Part shown: positions 1-8,994 of the stretch, piece by piece | How the letters are laid out: each line of letters starts with the position of its first letter | How positions within the stretch are numbered: the first letter of the stretch is position 1 | Assembly: GCA_963717455.1 (NCBI GenBank) | Contig: OY970336.1 | Span: 5,332,001 to 5,396,000, forward strand | DNA: 64,000 bases | Direction of reading: 5' to 3' | Origin: Bog-473 sp963717455 | GTDB taxonomy: Bacteria > Actinomycetota > Acidimicrobiia > Acidimicrobiales > RAAP-2 | The notes under the pieces: generated by a model | What the model was told of the DNA's origin: nothing | The model's input: only the letters and a program-made list of their open reading frames with translations | Databases searched by the model: none | Made by a program: the position numbers and the translations under genes

Positions 1-1
1 C

Positions 2-115
2 ATCGGAGACACGCTGTACGGCGACGCGTGCGGCAGTCCGGTGCTCAACGGCGCGAAGTGCTCGAGTAGCTGGCCGGTGACCTCTGATGATGGTGGCGAC
101 CTAGTCCAGAGCTGA
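2..115 (+). CDS. C-terminal end of an unknown, probably secreted protein (partial)
   Basis: The gene enters from the left edge; only about 37 codons and a TGA stop are visible. Frame 2 has the strong third-position GC bias of neighbouring genes, while the other two frames do not. The peptide is rich in Gly, Ser and Cys, with a Cys near each end of the visible tail, which would suit an exported protein. It converges on metX and overlaps its 3' end by 15 bases. No family can be named from so little sequence. Confidence 0.4.
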   Translation: MGDTLYGDACGSPVLNGAKCSSSWPVTSDDGGDLVQS

Positions 116-1231
116 CGCAACGATCCTTCCCACCTGTTCGATCTCCAGAAGGAACCCGTCATGTCCGGAGTCCGATGCGATGACCGAGAGGGTGGGACGA
201 CCGGGAAGCAGACGCGCCAGCTCCTGTTGTTGGCCGAGGGGGTAGAGCCGATCCGACTCGATGCCTGCCATGGTCACGTCCGCCCGGATCCTCTGCAGTG
301 CGGGCCCGATTCCGCCCCGACCCCGGCCTACGTCATGGAGGTTCATCGCCTCGCTGAGGATCACGTAGGAGTTCGGATCGAACCGCTCCGCCAACTTCTC
401 CCCCTGGTGCTGCAGGTAGGACTCAATGGCGTAACGACCACCCTTGAGGGGTTGCTCCGCACCCTGGCGCTCCCGACCGAAGCGCTGTTCGAATTCGTCG
501 CCTGTCCGGTAGCTGAACTGACCGAGACCCCGGGCGATCGACATCCCCTCGACAGGGCGTCGCGATGTCTCGTAATAGTCGCCGCCTTGAAACGCCGGAT
601 CGGATCGGATCGCCCGGACCTGCAGCGAGCACAGGGCGATCTGATCGGCCGAGGCCGTCGCCCCTACCGCAAGGACTACCGCGCGGGCGACCCGCTCGGG
701 TTGGCGCACGCTCCACTCGAGAACACGCATCCCACCCATGGAGCCCCCGATGACACAGGCCCACCGTGCTATCCCGAGCCGGTCAGCCAGGGCAACCTCG
801 ACCGCCACCTGGTCGCGGATGGTGATCAGCGGGAAGCGTGAACCGAGGGGGGTGCCATCGGACCCAAGCGACGCGGGACCGGTGGTTCCTTGGCATCCAC
901 CGAGCACGTTCGGGCACACGACGTGGAAACGGTCCGTGTCGATGGCCGCGCCGGGCCCGATGAGGCCGTCCCACCATCCTGGCGATGGATGGCCGATACT
1001 CGGGGGTCCGGCGGCATGGGCGTCGCCCGTGAGCGCATGCAGGACCAGGATGGCGTTGGTACGGGATTGATTGAGCTCGCCCCATGTCTCGTAGGCAACG
1101 GTGACCTCGTCGAGGCGACCGCCGGCTTCGAGCGGAAAGCCGGACCCGCCCTCGCCCGAGAGCACGGCGAACTGGCGCCGCCCCGGTTCGTCTCCGGGCA
1201 GCCACACTCCGGGGTACGTCGTCGAGGTCAC
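101..1231 (-). CDS. metX: homoserine O-acetyltransferase
   Basis: This cytoplasmic enzyme transfers acetyl from acetyl-CoA to homoserine, activating it for methionine synthesis. The 376-residue product has the alpha/beta-hydrolase fold of the MetX family. The nucleophile elbow GGSMGGM places the catalytic Ser near residue 164, an ESDRLYP segment carries the Asp near 325, and GHDGF near the C-terminus supplies the His. Length is normal for the family. The start is GTG at 1231 and overlaps the metY stop by four bases (GTGA), so the two genes are translationally coupled. The next enzyme, MetY, uses its product. Confidence 0.93.
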   Translation of the reverse strand: MTSTTYPGVWLPGDEPGRRQFAVLSGEGGSGFPLEAGGRLDEVTVAYETWGELNQSRTNAILVLHALTGDAHAAGPPSIGHPSPGWWDGLIGPGAAIDTDRFHVVCPNVLGGCQGTTGPASLGSDGTPLGSRFPLITIRDQVAVEVALADRLGIARWACVIGGSMGGMRVLEWSVRQPERVARAVVLAVGATASADQIALCSLQVRAIRSDPAFQGGDYYETSRRPVEGMSIARGLGQFSYRTGDEFEQRFGRERQGAEQPLKGGRYAIESYLQHQGEKLAERFDPNSYVILSEAMNLHDVGRGRGGIGPALQRIRADVTMAGIESDRLYPLGQQQELARLLPGRPTLSVIASDSGHDGFLLEIEQVGRIVASALD

Positions 1232-2526
1232 GCTCCCTTTGCGGCGCGGAACCCGGCGTCCAGGTCGGCCAGGATGTCCTCTATCGACTCGATGCCGACG
1301 GAGAGGCGCACGAGGTCCGGCGTCACGCCGGCCGTGGTCTGCTCAGCCTCGGTCAACTGGGAGTGGGTGGTCGAAGCCGGGTGGATGGCGAGGCTCCGCA
1401 CATCGCCCACGTTCGCCAGATGGCTGAAGAGCTCGAGGCCTTCGATGAAGCGGCGTCCCGCATCTGCCCCGCTCGCGATCCCGAAGGCGATGATGGCCCC
1501 CCCGCCGTTGGGTAGGTACCGCTTCTGCCGCTCGTGCCACGGGCTGGACTCCAGCCCGGGGTACGCGACCCAGGACACTTCGTCCCGACCTTCGAGCCAG
1601 TTCGCCACCGCCGTCGCGTTCTGCACGTGACGCTCCATCCGCAGGCTCAACGTCTCGAGGCCCTGCAGGAACAGGAACGAATTGAGAGGGGCAATGGCCG
1701 GCCCGGTGTCGCGCAGGTACTGCAGGCGGGCCTTGAGGACGAACCGGGCGGGGAAGAGTGGTGCCGGCAGATTGCCGAACACCAGGCCGTGATAGCTGGG
1801 ATCCGGCTCGGTGAAGTTCGGGAAGCGGCCACTCCCCTCGTAGTCGAACTTCCCGCCGTCGACGATCACGCCACCGATGGACGTCCCATGGCCGCCGATG
1901 AACTTGGTGGCCGAGTGCACGACGATGTCTGCCCCGTGGCTCAACGGTTGGGCCAGGTACGGGGTCGTCACCGTGCTGTCCACGACGAGCGGGATCTGAT
2001 GGTCGTGGGCGACGCCCGAGACACCCTCGAAGTCGAGCACGTCGCCCTTCGGATTGCCCAAGGTCTCGGCGAAGAACGCCTTGGTGTTCGGGCGGATAGC
2101 CGCACGCCAGGCCTCCAGGTCGTCGGGATCGTCGACGAAGGTCACTTCGATGCCCAACTTGGGCAGGGTGTAGTGGAACAGGTTGTAGGTCCCGCCGTAG
2201 AGCGACGCCGAAGAGACCACGTGGCCTCCGTTCTCGGCCAGGTTCAGCAGGGTGATCGTCTCTGCGGCTTGACCGCTCGCGACGGCGAGTGCAGCCACGC
2301 CACCCTCCAGCGCCGCGATCCGCTCCTCGAAGACGGCCTGCGTGGGGTTCATGATCCGGGTGTAGATGTTGCCCAGCTCCTCGAGCCCGAAGAGCGCGGC
2401 CGCGTGGGCGGTGTCGCGGAAGGTGTAGCTCGTCGTCTGGTAGATCGGCACCGCACGCGCACCAGTGGCGGGATCGGGTACGGCACCGGCGTGGACTTGG
2501 CGAGTCTCGAAACCCCAGTCGGGCAT
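1228..2526 (-). CDS. metY: O-acetylhomoserine sulfhydrylase
   Basis: This PLP enzyme makes homocysteine from O-acetylhomoserine and sulfide. That ties it to the sulfide-handling cluster that begins 4 kb away. The sequence has the Cys/Met-metabolism PLP fold: the N-terminal RQVHAG and IYQTTSY motifs, the YTRI.NPT segment, a DSTVTTPYL strand, and the Schiff-base lysine in SATKFIGGHG. Start chosen: ATG at 2526, because GAAGGAGG lies eight bases upstream (2535-2542). An ATG 48 bases further upstream has no ribosome site and falls within about nine bases of the predicted transcript start. About 432 residues, normal for the family. Confidence 0.93.
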   Translation of the reverse strand: MPDWGFETRQVHAGAVPDPATGARAVPIYQTTSYTFRDTAHAAALFGLEELGNIYTRIMNPTQAVFEERIAALEGGVAALAVASGQAAETITLLNLAENGGHVVSSASLYGGTYNLFHYTLPKLGIEVTFVDDPDDLEAWRAAIRPNTKAFFAETLGNPKGDVLDFEGVSGVAHDHQIPLVVDSTVTTPYLAQPLSHGADIVVHSATKFIGGHGTSIGGVIVDGGKFDYEGSGRFPNFTEPDPSYHGLVFGNLPAPLFPARFVLKARLQYLRDTGPAIAPLNSFLFLQGLETLSLRMERHVQNATAVANWLEGRDEVSWVAYPGLESSPWHERQKRYLPNGGGAIIAFGIASGADAGRRFIEGLELFSHLANVGDVRSLAIHPASTTHSQLTEAEQTTAGVTPDLVRLSVGIESIEDILADLDAGFRAAKGA

Positions 2527-2559
2527 TGCGGTGGCCTCCTTCGGTTGGACCAGTTCAGA

Positions 2560-2578
2560 GGGGTTGTCCTGCAACCCC
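2560..2578 (-). promoter_or_regulatory. leader hairpin in front of metY
   Basis: The short metY leader holds a perfect 7-bp stem, GGGGTTG/CAACCCC, with the 5-base loop CAGGA. The loop base string AGGAC could instead pair with GTCCT just upstream, so two mutually exclusive folds are possible. No T-run follows. It does not match any SAM or SAH riboswitch I know, and its role is unproven. Confidence 0.4.
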
Positions 2579-2589
2579 CAGGACCAAGA

Positions 2590-2617
2590 TCGTTACAAAC
2601 CCGACAAGGTTAGTCAA
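2590..2617 (-). promoter_or_regulatory. predicted promoter of metYX
   Basis: On the minus strand TTGACT (2617-2612) is followed after 16 bases by TAACGA (2595-2590), close to the housekeeping sigma consensus. Transcription would begin near 2583 and leave a leader of about 57 bases before the metY ATG. Seen by eye only. Confidence 0.5.
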
Positions 2618-2934
2618 CTTTTGGTCACCGGATCCCCCGGGTGGCTGGTCGATGGGACTGCCGAAGCTCCGACGCGGCCGTCGTGGGCATCGCATCGAGT
2701 CCGACGATGCACCAGGGCCACGCTCGGCGACCACCGCTCTCGCGCCCCAGAGGATTTCGTCACTTTCTGGGTCCGGAGAGCGAGTCCGAGACCTGCCGCA
2801 GCACGCGGTCCCGTGTGGCACGTCCTCGTCGGGCCTGTTGCGCGGGCTGAGCCGGCAAGGTCGACGGTCGGCCACGAGGCGGTCGACATTGGAGACCAGG
2901 GAGTGTCGATGGGCGCCCCCGAGGAGTTCGGCGC
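2618..2934. other. intergenic stretch between the metY promoter and the solute-binding protein
   Basis: About 320 bases between divergent genes. Both strands contain only short open frames without ribosome sites or codon bias. I see no convincing riboswitch, repeat or RNA gene in it. It should hold the promoter of the solute-binding protein, but no clear -35/-10 pair stands out. Confidence 0.4.
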
Positions 2935-4440
2935 GTGCAGAGATCTCGGGGCGACGGATTGGTAGTGTGCGCGCAGTCAGGAACCGGTTCTGGTTCCCTG
3001 CGGGGTCAGGTCAGAACACGCGCTGCGGCCGGGTCCGGAGACGGGGGGTTCGCCACGAAGAGGATCACCGGCTTCCGAGCGGTGGGGATCGCGCTGCTGC
3101 TCAGCACGCTGACGGCGACCGGGCTGGTGGTCGCCCCCACCGTGTCCGGCGCTTCGTCGTCGAGCTCCTCCACCACCTTCGGCACGCTGCCCTCGCCGTG
3201 CGGCAAGGGCCACGCCACCGGATCGACCGACCAGGGGGTCACCAACTCCACGATCAACATCGCGTACGGGGACGACCGGGGCTTCTCCGGTGTCCCCGGC
3301 CTCGACCAGGAGATGGGCGACGCGGTCAGGGCAATGATCGCCTGGTGCAACGCGCAAGGCGGCATCGACGGGCGCAAGATCGTCGGTGACTACTACGACG
3401 CCGCCGTCACTCAGGTCGGGAGCGTGATGACCCAGGCCTGCAAGACGGACTTCATGCTGGTCGGCGAGGGCTTCGCTCTCGACGGTCTGGCGGAGCAAAC
3501 CCGCCTGGGCTGCAACCTCGCCGCCGTCCCCGGCTTCACCGTCTCTCCCGTGGTGGCCAACGCCTACGAGATGTACCAGGCGACACCGAACCCGGCGAAC
3601 CACAGTCCGGTCTCGATTGCCTACCAGGGTGAGAAGCTCTTCGGGTCCAAGACCCAGCACGTGGGCGTGTACGACTCCACCCTTTCCACCCAGCAGCAGT
3701 CGATGGCCAAGGCCGTCCAGGGCTACACCGAGGCGGGCTGGAAATTCGTCAACTGCCCGTTCTTGGTGAACTACAACGGCGAGGCCAACTACACGCCGTT
3801 CGTGCAGAAGCTCCAGAGTTGCGGGGCGCAGATCGTCTTCAACAACGCCACCCCTGGACCGACCCTCTACGGCGCCCTGCAGGCGGAGAGCCAAATCGGC
3901 TACAACCCGATCTGGCTGATGGACGCCGCCGAGTACACGGAGGCCTTTGCCCAGTGGAACACCGCCGGGCTGGGCAACAACGTTTACGTCCGTATTGCCT
4001 ATGAGCCACTCGAGGCGGCCAAGGTCGTCCCCGCCGTCGCCGACTACCTCTCAATCGTGAAGAAATACGGCGGCCTCACGTCCGCACTCGGAGAGCAGTC
4101 GACGTCCTCGTTCCTGCTCTGGGCCACTGAGGCCAAGGCGTGCGGCTCGACGCTCACCCGGCAGTGCATGATCAATCATCTGTCCAAGGTGACGAGCTGG
4201 ACCGGGGGCGGCCTGAACGCGCCGTCCGACCCGGCCAAGAACCTCCCGCCGACCTGTGGGATCTTGATGAAGCTCGACAACACCAAATGGGTGCAGTACT
4301 ACCCGAAGACGCTCGGTACCTTCGATTGCTCACCCAAGTACATCGCTCCGAACTCGGGGTCAGTCGTCGGCACCACACTCAATGCCCAGGGCTACGCGAC
4401 CCAATACGCCACCTCTTCAGTGATCAAGCCCCAGGGATGA
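2935..4440 (+). CDS. extracellular solute-binding protein, branched-chain amino acid ABC type
   Basis: Periplasmic-binding-protein type 1 family, expected to capture an amino acid or amide outside the membrane and pass it to an ABC permease, which is absent here. After a basic start the chain has a hydrophobic segment (IALLLSTLTATGLVVA) and a serine-rich linker, like an exported protein. The mature part has the AYGDDRGFSG and NAQGGIDGRKI features of the fold and paired cysteines. The start is doubtful. The listed GTG at 2935 adds about 50 unlikely residues. A typical signal peptide (KRITGFRAVG...) begins right after an ACG codon at 3055-3057 with GGAG 14 bases upstream. Either ACG starts translation or an ATG was altered. 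Confidence 0.75.
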   Translation: MQRSRGDGLVVCAQSGTGSGSLRGQVRTRAAAGSGDGGFATKRITGFRAVGIALLLSTLTATGLVVAPTVSGASSSSSSTTFGTLPSPCGKGHATGSTDQGVTNSTINIAYGDDRGFSGVPGLDQEMGDAVRAMIAWCNAQGGIDGRKIVGDYYDAAVTQVGSVMTQACKTDFMLVGEGFALDGLAEQTRLGCNLAAVPGFTVSPVVANAYEMYQATPNPANHSPVSIAYQGEKLFGSKTQHVGVYDSTLSTQQQSMAKAVQGYTEAGWKFVNCPFLVNYNGEANYTPFVQKLQSCGAQIVFNNATPGPTLYGALQAESQIGYNPIWLMDAAEYTEAFAQWNTAGLGNNVYVRIAYEPLEAAKVVPAVADYLSIVKKYGGLTSALGEQSTSSFLLWATEAKACGSTLTRQCMINHLSKVTSWTGGGLNAPSDPAKNLPPTCGILMKLDNTKWVQYYPKTLGTFDCSPKYIAPNSGSVVGTTLNAQGYATQYATSSVIKPQG

Positions 4441-4543
4441 GACGTCCCGACCATCTGGTCCGCCGGTCGGCGCGACCCGGCGCTGCCGTCGTGTTGGCGA
4501 TGGAGCGACTCGGCCCGGTGGCGCGACGCGTCGAGGTGATGGC

Positions 4544-5340
4544 CTAGAACCCGGTGGCGCCCACGATCGGAGCGTTGAGGTGAGTCCCGAGCATTCCGCC
4601 ACCAGTGGGCGCGTCACCGAAGCCGTAGACACCACCACTCGACGTCGCCACCCAGTACCCGCCACCGTCAGAGGTGTCAGAGATCGCGGCTGCCGGATCG
4701 TCATACGCAACGACAGCAGAGGTCGCGCTGCCGAGTGGAGGGGCGTCGCCATATGCCGTGACCGTGCCGTTCTTGGCCAGGAGCCAATAGCCGTGCCCGT
4801 CCGGCGTCCGCACGGCGGACACGATCGGAGATGCGGACCAAAGGGAGGGCCCCAAGTTGGGCGCGTCACCGAAGTCGTAGACGACACCGATCTGGGTGAC
4901 GAGCCAATAGCCGTGCCCGGTGGCGTCAGGCATGACGGCCACCGCCGCGCCGTAGCAACCCCCGAGGCCGGGGCATGAGCCCTCGTACGTCGCGTCACCG
5001 AACGAGAACACGCCGCCGTCGGCGGCCACCATGAAGTAGCCCTTCCCATCCACCGAGGGCACCATCCCCACGATCGGCGCGTTCAGACGCGTGCCGGGCG
5101 CCCCAGTCGGCTTGAAGCCGAGTCCCGGGATGGAGCCGTAGTACCCGGCGTCACCGAACGAGAACACGCCACCGTCGGCGGCCACCAGCCAGTATCCGGA
5201 CCCGGTGGCAGTGGGCGTGACGCCGACCACCGGCCGCTGCAGACTGAGCGAGCCGGTCGAGCCGTAGAAAGGAGCCCGGCCGAAGTTGAAGATGCCCCCG
5301 TCCGACCCGACGAGCCAGAAGCCGTTGGGCGACGACGCCG
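4544..5340 (-). repeat. six coding repeats of a GYWLV...DGGVFSFGDA unit
   Basis: Six imperfect protein repeats of about 40-60 residues each contain a (G/N)(Y/F)W(L/V)V start and an FGDA or similar end, followed by a YGS-like turn. They resemble blades of a beta-propeller. I associate this repeat with secreted proteins of Acidimicrobiia, so it is useful as a taxonomic hint. Confidence 0.7.
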
Positions 5341-5882
5341 GAAACGGCGGCGACGGCGGGGGGATGTCGTGGATGTGGATGAACCCGCTGAAGGTCGAGG
5401 GGTTCAGACCCATGCGTACGTCGTAACCCCCCCGCATAGGTGTAGTTGTACTCCTCCACGTCCACCGTGCCGTTCCGCTCGACGTTCACCACCCACGACA
5501 CGTGGCCTTCGGCGGGCGTCCCTCCGACCCCGCCTGCGTCCCACGCCACCGAGCCGACGGTCGGCGTGTTGTTCACGACGATCCCGAGCGAGCGCGCGGT
5601 CGGGCCCCAGTTCTCGGCGTTGCCCCACTGCATCCCGCCGTAGAAGTCGTTGAAGGCGACACCGTTGGCGTGGTTCAGCCTCCACGCGACGAAAGAGGTG
5701 CACTCGCGGTTGTAGAAGCTCCACGGATCGACGAGTGAGTCCTTCGAGGCACTCGCCAGGTTCGACGGGTAGTCGTTCCCAATGACCGCGCTTGATGCCG
5801 CGGGGTGTCCCCAAGGTGTCACGGCGGAACCCAGCACCAGCGCGAACGCCGTCACGGCGATCAGGCTGATGGTTGTTCCCAT
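4544..5882 (-). pseudogene. secreted CHAP-domain protein with GYWLV...FGDA repeats, frameshifted
   Basis: Two overlapping frames form one gene. The first (from ATG 5882) has a signal-peptide-like N-terminus and a CHAP amidase/peptidase domain, with the catalytic Cys in NRECTSFVAWRL and a His in EGHVSWV. It loses homology right after the YNYTYAGG segment. The second frame resumes with GGYDVRMGLNPSTFSGF and then six degenerate repeats. The switch coincides with a run of seven C on the plus strand (5427-5433); removing one base restores a single reading frame of roughly 445 codons. The intact product would be a cell-wall hydrolase or adhesin. Possible causes are a mutation, a phase-variable tract or a sequencing error. 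Confidence 0.75.
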
Positions 5883-6585
5883 CGCGGCGCACGTACGCAG
5901 CCCCAGACGAAACGTGGGTGCGGACTGTAATGGCGGCCGCCCTCAACGCCCGGAGAAACAGTCCGATTGGCTCCCGTCGTTGAGCCAAAGGTACTGCTGC
6001 GCGGCGCTCTGATTCATCAGAATTGTGGATTGTAGGCCTACGCGCCACGCACCGAATCCGAGAAGGGTCATGTCCCCGGCAATCCGTCCCACGTCCACCT
6101 GCACCATGTGAACGAAACCATGATGGCCCTGGCTACCTGGGGGCGGTCAATGCCGGCGAGAGCTCCCTCGACCCGCTCATCCCTCGTCCGTCTCGACTCA
6201 GCGGTGCGCGGCGGTCCACTGCTTGTGTAGGTCCGGTTCGGCGGTCACCCGTTGGTGCACCAACTGATCCGGGCCGCGCCCGGAACACGCCAGGTTCTGT
6301 CCAGCTTGCGCTGATCCGGTCGTCGGCGGGCATGGCTGACAGGTCTGGACGACACGATCGAGTATCGAATTCAGCCGGGAACTTCGCCACATCACCGCTG
6401 TGTTCTGCTTGCTCATCGAGCGTTACCAACACAGAGGTCGTGCGGACCTTCAGCGGCGACGTCAACGGCTGCAGCGCGGACAGCTGATCTTCTTGGGGCG
6501 CAGGCCGTGTGCCTGGTGCTTGTCCTACGTCGCGGGGGCATGCACTGGCGCAGAACACGGCCCATCGTTCCACAGCGGTTGCACC
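5883..6585. other. long intergenic stretch without a convincing gene
   Basis: About 700 bases between the CHAP gene and the first sulfur operator. Open frames on both strands (6023-6487 plus, 6133-6573 minus, 6198-6416 minus) overlap one another, lack ribosome sites and have no third-position bias. The minus frame 6198-6416 would give 72 residues that I do not recognise. Nothing else is supported. Confidence 0.4.
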
Positions 6586-6615
6586 TTGATACCCATGGGG
6601 GTATCATGATATCTT
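6586..6615 (+). promoter_or_regulatory. promoter with embedded CstR/CsoR-type operator, in front of the MMPL gene
   Basis: TTGATA (6586-6591) and TATCTT (6610-6615) form a promoter with an 18-base spacer. The dyad ATACC-N6-GGTAT (6589-6604; GATACCC/GGGTATC arms) covers the -35 end and spacer, so a bound repressor would block RNA polymerase. The same dyad recurs at 6623 and 10289, and a CsoR-family repressor is encoded 2.4 kb downstream. Confidence 0.6.
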
Positions 6616-6622
6616 CTTCTCA

Positions 6623-6638
6623 ATACCCCCCTAGGTAT
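6623..6638 (+). promoter_or_regulatory. second ATACC-N6-GGTAT operator
   Basis: ATACC (6623-6627) and GGTAT (6634-6638) are separated by six bases, as in the other two copies. Its centre is 34 bp, about three helical turns, from the first operator, and it sits near the transcription start. This would suit cooperative repression. Confidence 0.55.
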
Positions 6639-6693
6639 ATGTGACCGACCTCCCTCCGTGATCGGGTGCCGATCTGAACAAAGGACGTTTCTC

Positions 6694-8946
6694 ATGACAA
6701 CAACCCGAGGAGCCGGTCTCGACTCACGGCATGTGTCGGCGGGAACCGAGGTGGCGGACCCGCCAGCCGGAATCCGGGACAGCTTTCGAGGCGACGACGC
6801 GAGCCCCAGGAGCCGTTCGGGCCCGTTCGCCCGACTCGGCAGATGGGCCGCCACCCACTTCCGAAGGGTGCTCCTCGCATGGCTTCTCGTGCTCCTCGTC
6901 TTCGGGATCTTCGCCATCCATGTCGAGAACGCGCTGGCCGGCGCCGGCTGGCAGGCCTCGAACAGCCAGTCCGTCGCAGCCCGGGCCATCATCGAGAAGG
7001 ACTTCTCCGGGCTCGGGGCCACCGCGCTGCAGGTCGTCATCGTCGACCATCACGGTCCGATCGCATCGGACCCGCAGGCGCGCGCCGTCGTGGTGAAGGC
7101 GACCAACATGCTCCGCAGAGACCCGCGTGTATCCACTGTCGTCCCGCCTCAAGCCGGGGTCTCGGTATCGCGGGACGGCCAGACCGCCATCATCACCGCC
7201 GGCTCGGCTGCCAACTCCAACAAGATGGTGCAGGCGGCCGACTCGGTGGAGCCGAAGCTGGCCGCTCTGTCCTCGTCCGGTGTCACCGTGACCCTGACGG
7301 GGGACAGCGCCCTGTGGGCCGACTTCAACACCGCCAACCGCTCGGCCATGCTGCGCTCCGAGATGCTGTCGTGGCCGGGGGCGATCATCATCTTGGTCAT
7401 CGCCTTCGGAAGCCTGGTGGCAGCCGGTCTGCCGCTGCTCTTGACCATGGCCGGTCTGCTGGTGGCTGCCGGCGCCCTGGTCATCACCACCAAGTTCATG
7501 CCCGTCTCCATCTGGGCGCTCAACTTCGCGCTGATGTTCGCCCTCGCCCTGGGCATCGACTACGCCCTCTTCTTGGTCATGCGCTTCCGCGCCGCGCTCA
7601 AACGCCGAGAAGCGAAACCGGGCGAGCGGGAGGCGATCGTTGCGGCCGTTGCCGAGACGGTCGACACCGCCGGCAAGGCCGTGGCATTCAGCGCCCTGAC
7701 GGTGCTCGCATCGCTTGCTGCCATCATGATCGTACCAAGCCCGGCCTTCCGGTCGATGGCCTTCGGAATCATGCTGTCCGTGGTCGCCGTGCTGGCTGCG
7801 ACACTGACTCTGCTGCCCGCCGTGCTCGGCAAGCTCGGGACCACCATCAACAAGGGCAAGATCCGGTTGCGTCGAGGCCCTCGGCCCGAGGGTGAGGGCT
7901 CGCTCGACCGGATGCTGCACGCGTGGGGCAGGTTCCTGTGGCGTCATCCATTCCCGGCGGGTGCGGCAGCTTTGGTCCTGCTGCTCCTGGCCGCCGCTCC
8001 GATCATCGGGATGCGGACGAACATGCCCTCGATCACCATCGTGCCGGCCAGCGCGAACGCACGCGTCGGCTATTACCAGGTGACAAGTGCCTTCGGCCCG
8101 GGTGCTCCGGGCACCCTTCAGGTGGTCGTCCCCCAGGGCGACCAGGCCCGCGCCCTTTTCACCCTCGCGCACGCATCGGGAGTGGCCGGCGTCGACCCGG
8201 GGCCGACCAACGCCGGGTGGACCCTCGACCAGGTGGTCCCGACCACCGGGCCATCGACGACCACGACCGGTGTGACCATCGACCACCTCCGCCACGTGCT
8301 GCCGGCGGGGACGCTGATCGGCGGGGCGGCGGCCGAGAACCACGACCTCCAGCAGTCGCTGGCGTCGTACACGCCGCTCGTCCTCGCCATCCTGGGCATC
8401 CTCGGGTTCCTGTTGCTGTTGATCGCGCTCGGTGCCCCGCTGATCGCCGCGCTCGGTGTGCTCATCACGGCCCTGTCCGTGGCCGGCGCCTTCGGCATCG
8501 GCCGGCTCGTCTTCCAGAACGGCTTCCTGTCCGGCCTGCTCGGCTTCCAGCCCCAGGGCTTCATCGACGCCTGGGCCCCGCTGTTCTTCGGAGCCATGGT
8601 CTTCGGGGTCGCCATGGACTACACGCTGTTCATGCTGTCGGCGGCCAAGGAGCGCTACGAGACCCACCCCGATCCCGAGCACGCGATGGTCGGGTCGATG
8701 CGCACGTCGGGGCGGGTCGTATTGTCGGCGGCCGCGGTCATGATCGCCGTGTTCCTGACCTTCGCCCTCTCAGGACCCCTGGCCCCCAAGGAGATGGGAG
8801 TCATCCTGGCCATCGCCGTGGCGCTCGACGCTCTGGTGGTGCGCCTGGTGGTGCTGCCGGTCGTGCTGCGGTTGGGCGGCCACGGGGCCTGGCGCCAGCC
8901 GAAGTGGCTCGGACGGATCCTGCCCAAGGTGAAGTTCTCGCACTGA
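6694..8946 (+). CDS. MMPL/RND-family membrane transporter
   Basis: A polytopic inner-membrane exporter of the MMPL branch of the RND superfamily, which moves lipids or hydrophobic compounds using proton force. About 750 residues show the typical duplicated plan: one transmembrane helix, a large extracytoplasmic loop, five helices (GIDYALFLVMRFR in the first half), then the same again (GVAMDYTLFMLSAAKERYE in the second half). Start chosen at ATG 6694, with AAAGGA upstream, rather than the upstream GTG. The two operators in front of it and the repressor gene immediately behind suggest induction by sulfur or metal stress. The cargo is unknown. Confidence 0.85.
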   Translation: MTTTRGAGLDSRHVSAGTEVADPPAGIRDSFRGDDASPRSRSGPFARLGRWAATHFRRVLLAWLLVLLVFGIFAIHVENALAGAGWQASNSQSVAARAIIEKDFSGLGATALQVVIVDHHGPIASDPQARAVVVKATNMLRRDPRVSTVVPPQAGVSVSRDGQTAIITAGSAANSNKMVQAADSVEPKLAALSSSGVTVTLTGDSALWADFNTANRSAMLRSEMLSWPGAIIILVIAFGSLVAAGLPLLLTMAGLLVAAGALVITTKFMPVSIWALNFALMFALALGIDYALFLVMRFRAALKRREAKPGEREAIVAAVAETVDTAGKAVAFSALTVLASLAAIMIVPSPAFRSMAFGIMLSVVAVLAATLTLLPAVLGKLGTTINKGKIRLRRGPRPEGEGSLDRMLHAWGRFLWRHPFPAGAAALVLLLLAAAPIIGMRTNMPSITIVPASANARVGYYQVTSAFGPGAPGTLQVVVPQGDQARALFTLAHASGVAGVDPGPTNAGWTLDQVVPTTGPSTTTTGVTIDHLRHVLPAGTLIGGAAAENHDLQQSLASYTPLVLAILGILGFLLLLIALGAPLIAALGVLITALSVAGAFGIGRLVFQNGFLSGLLGFQPQGFIDAWAPLFFGAMVFGVAMDYTLFMLSAAKERYETHPDPEHAMVGSMRTSGRVVLSAAAVMIAVFLTFALSGPLAPKEMGVILAIAVALDALVVRLVVLPVVLRLGGHGAWRQPKWLGRILPKVKFSH

Positions 8947-8994
8947 CGCGGGGTCCTGCGAGTTGAAGAGGTCACCTACGACGAAGGAGGAGCA

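Noticed and set aside
2527..2934. SAM or SAH riboswitch upstream of metY
   Set aside because: The leader is about 57 bases and lacks the conserved cores of the SAM-I/IV, SAM-II and SAH classes that I know.
6023..6487. Plus-strand gene in the gap before the sulfur operators
   Set aside because: No ribosome site, no codon bias, and conflicting frames of equal quality on the other strand.
6724..8682. Very long minus-strand open frame opposite the MMPL gene
   Set aside because: It is rich in His, Gln, Arg and Gly as expected of the antisense of a GC-rich gene, has no ribosome site or known domain, and the plus-strand gene has a clear family match.
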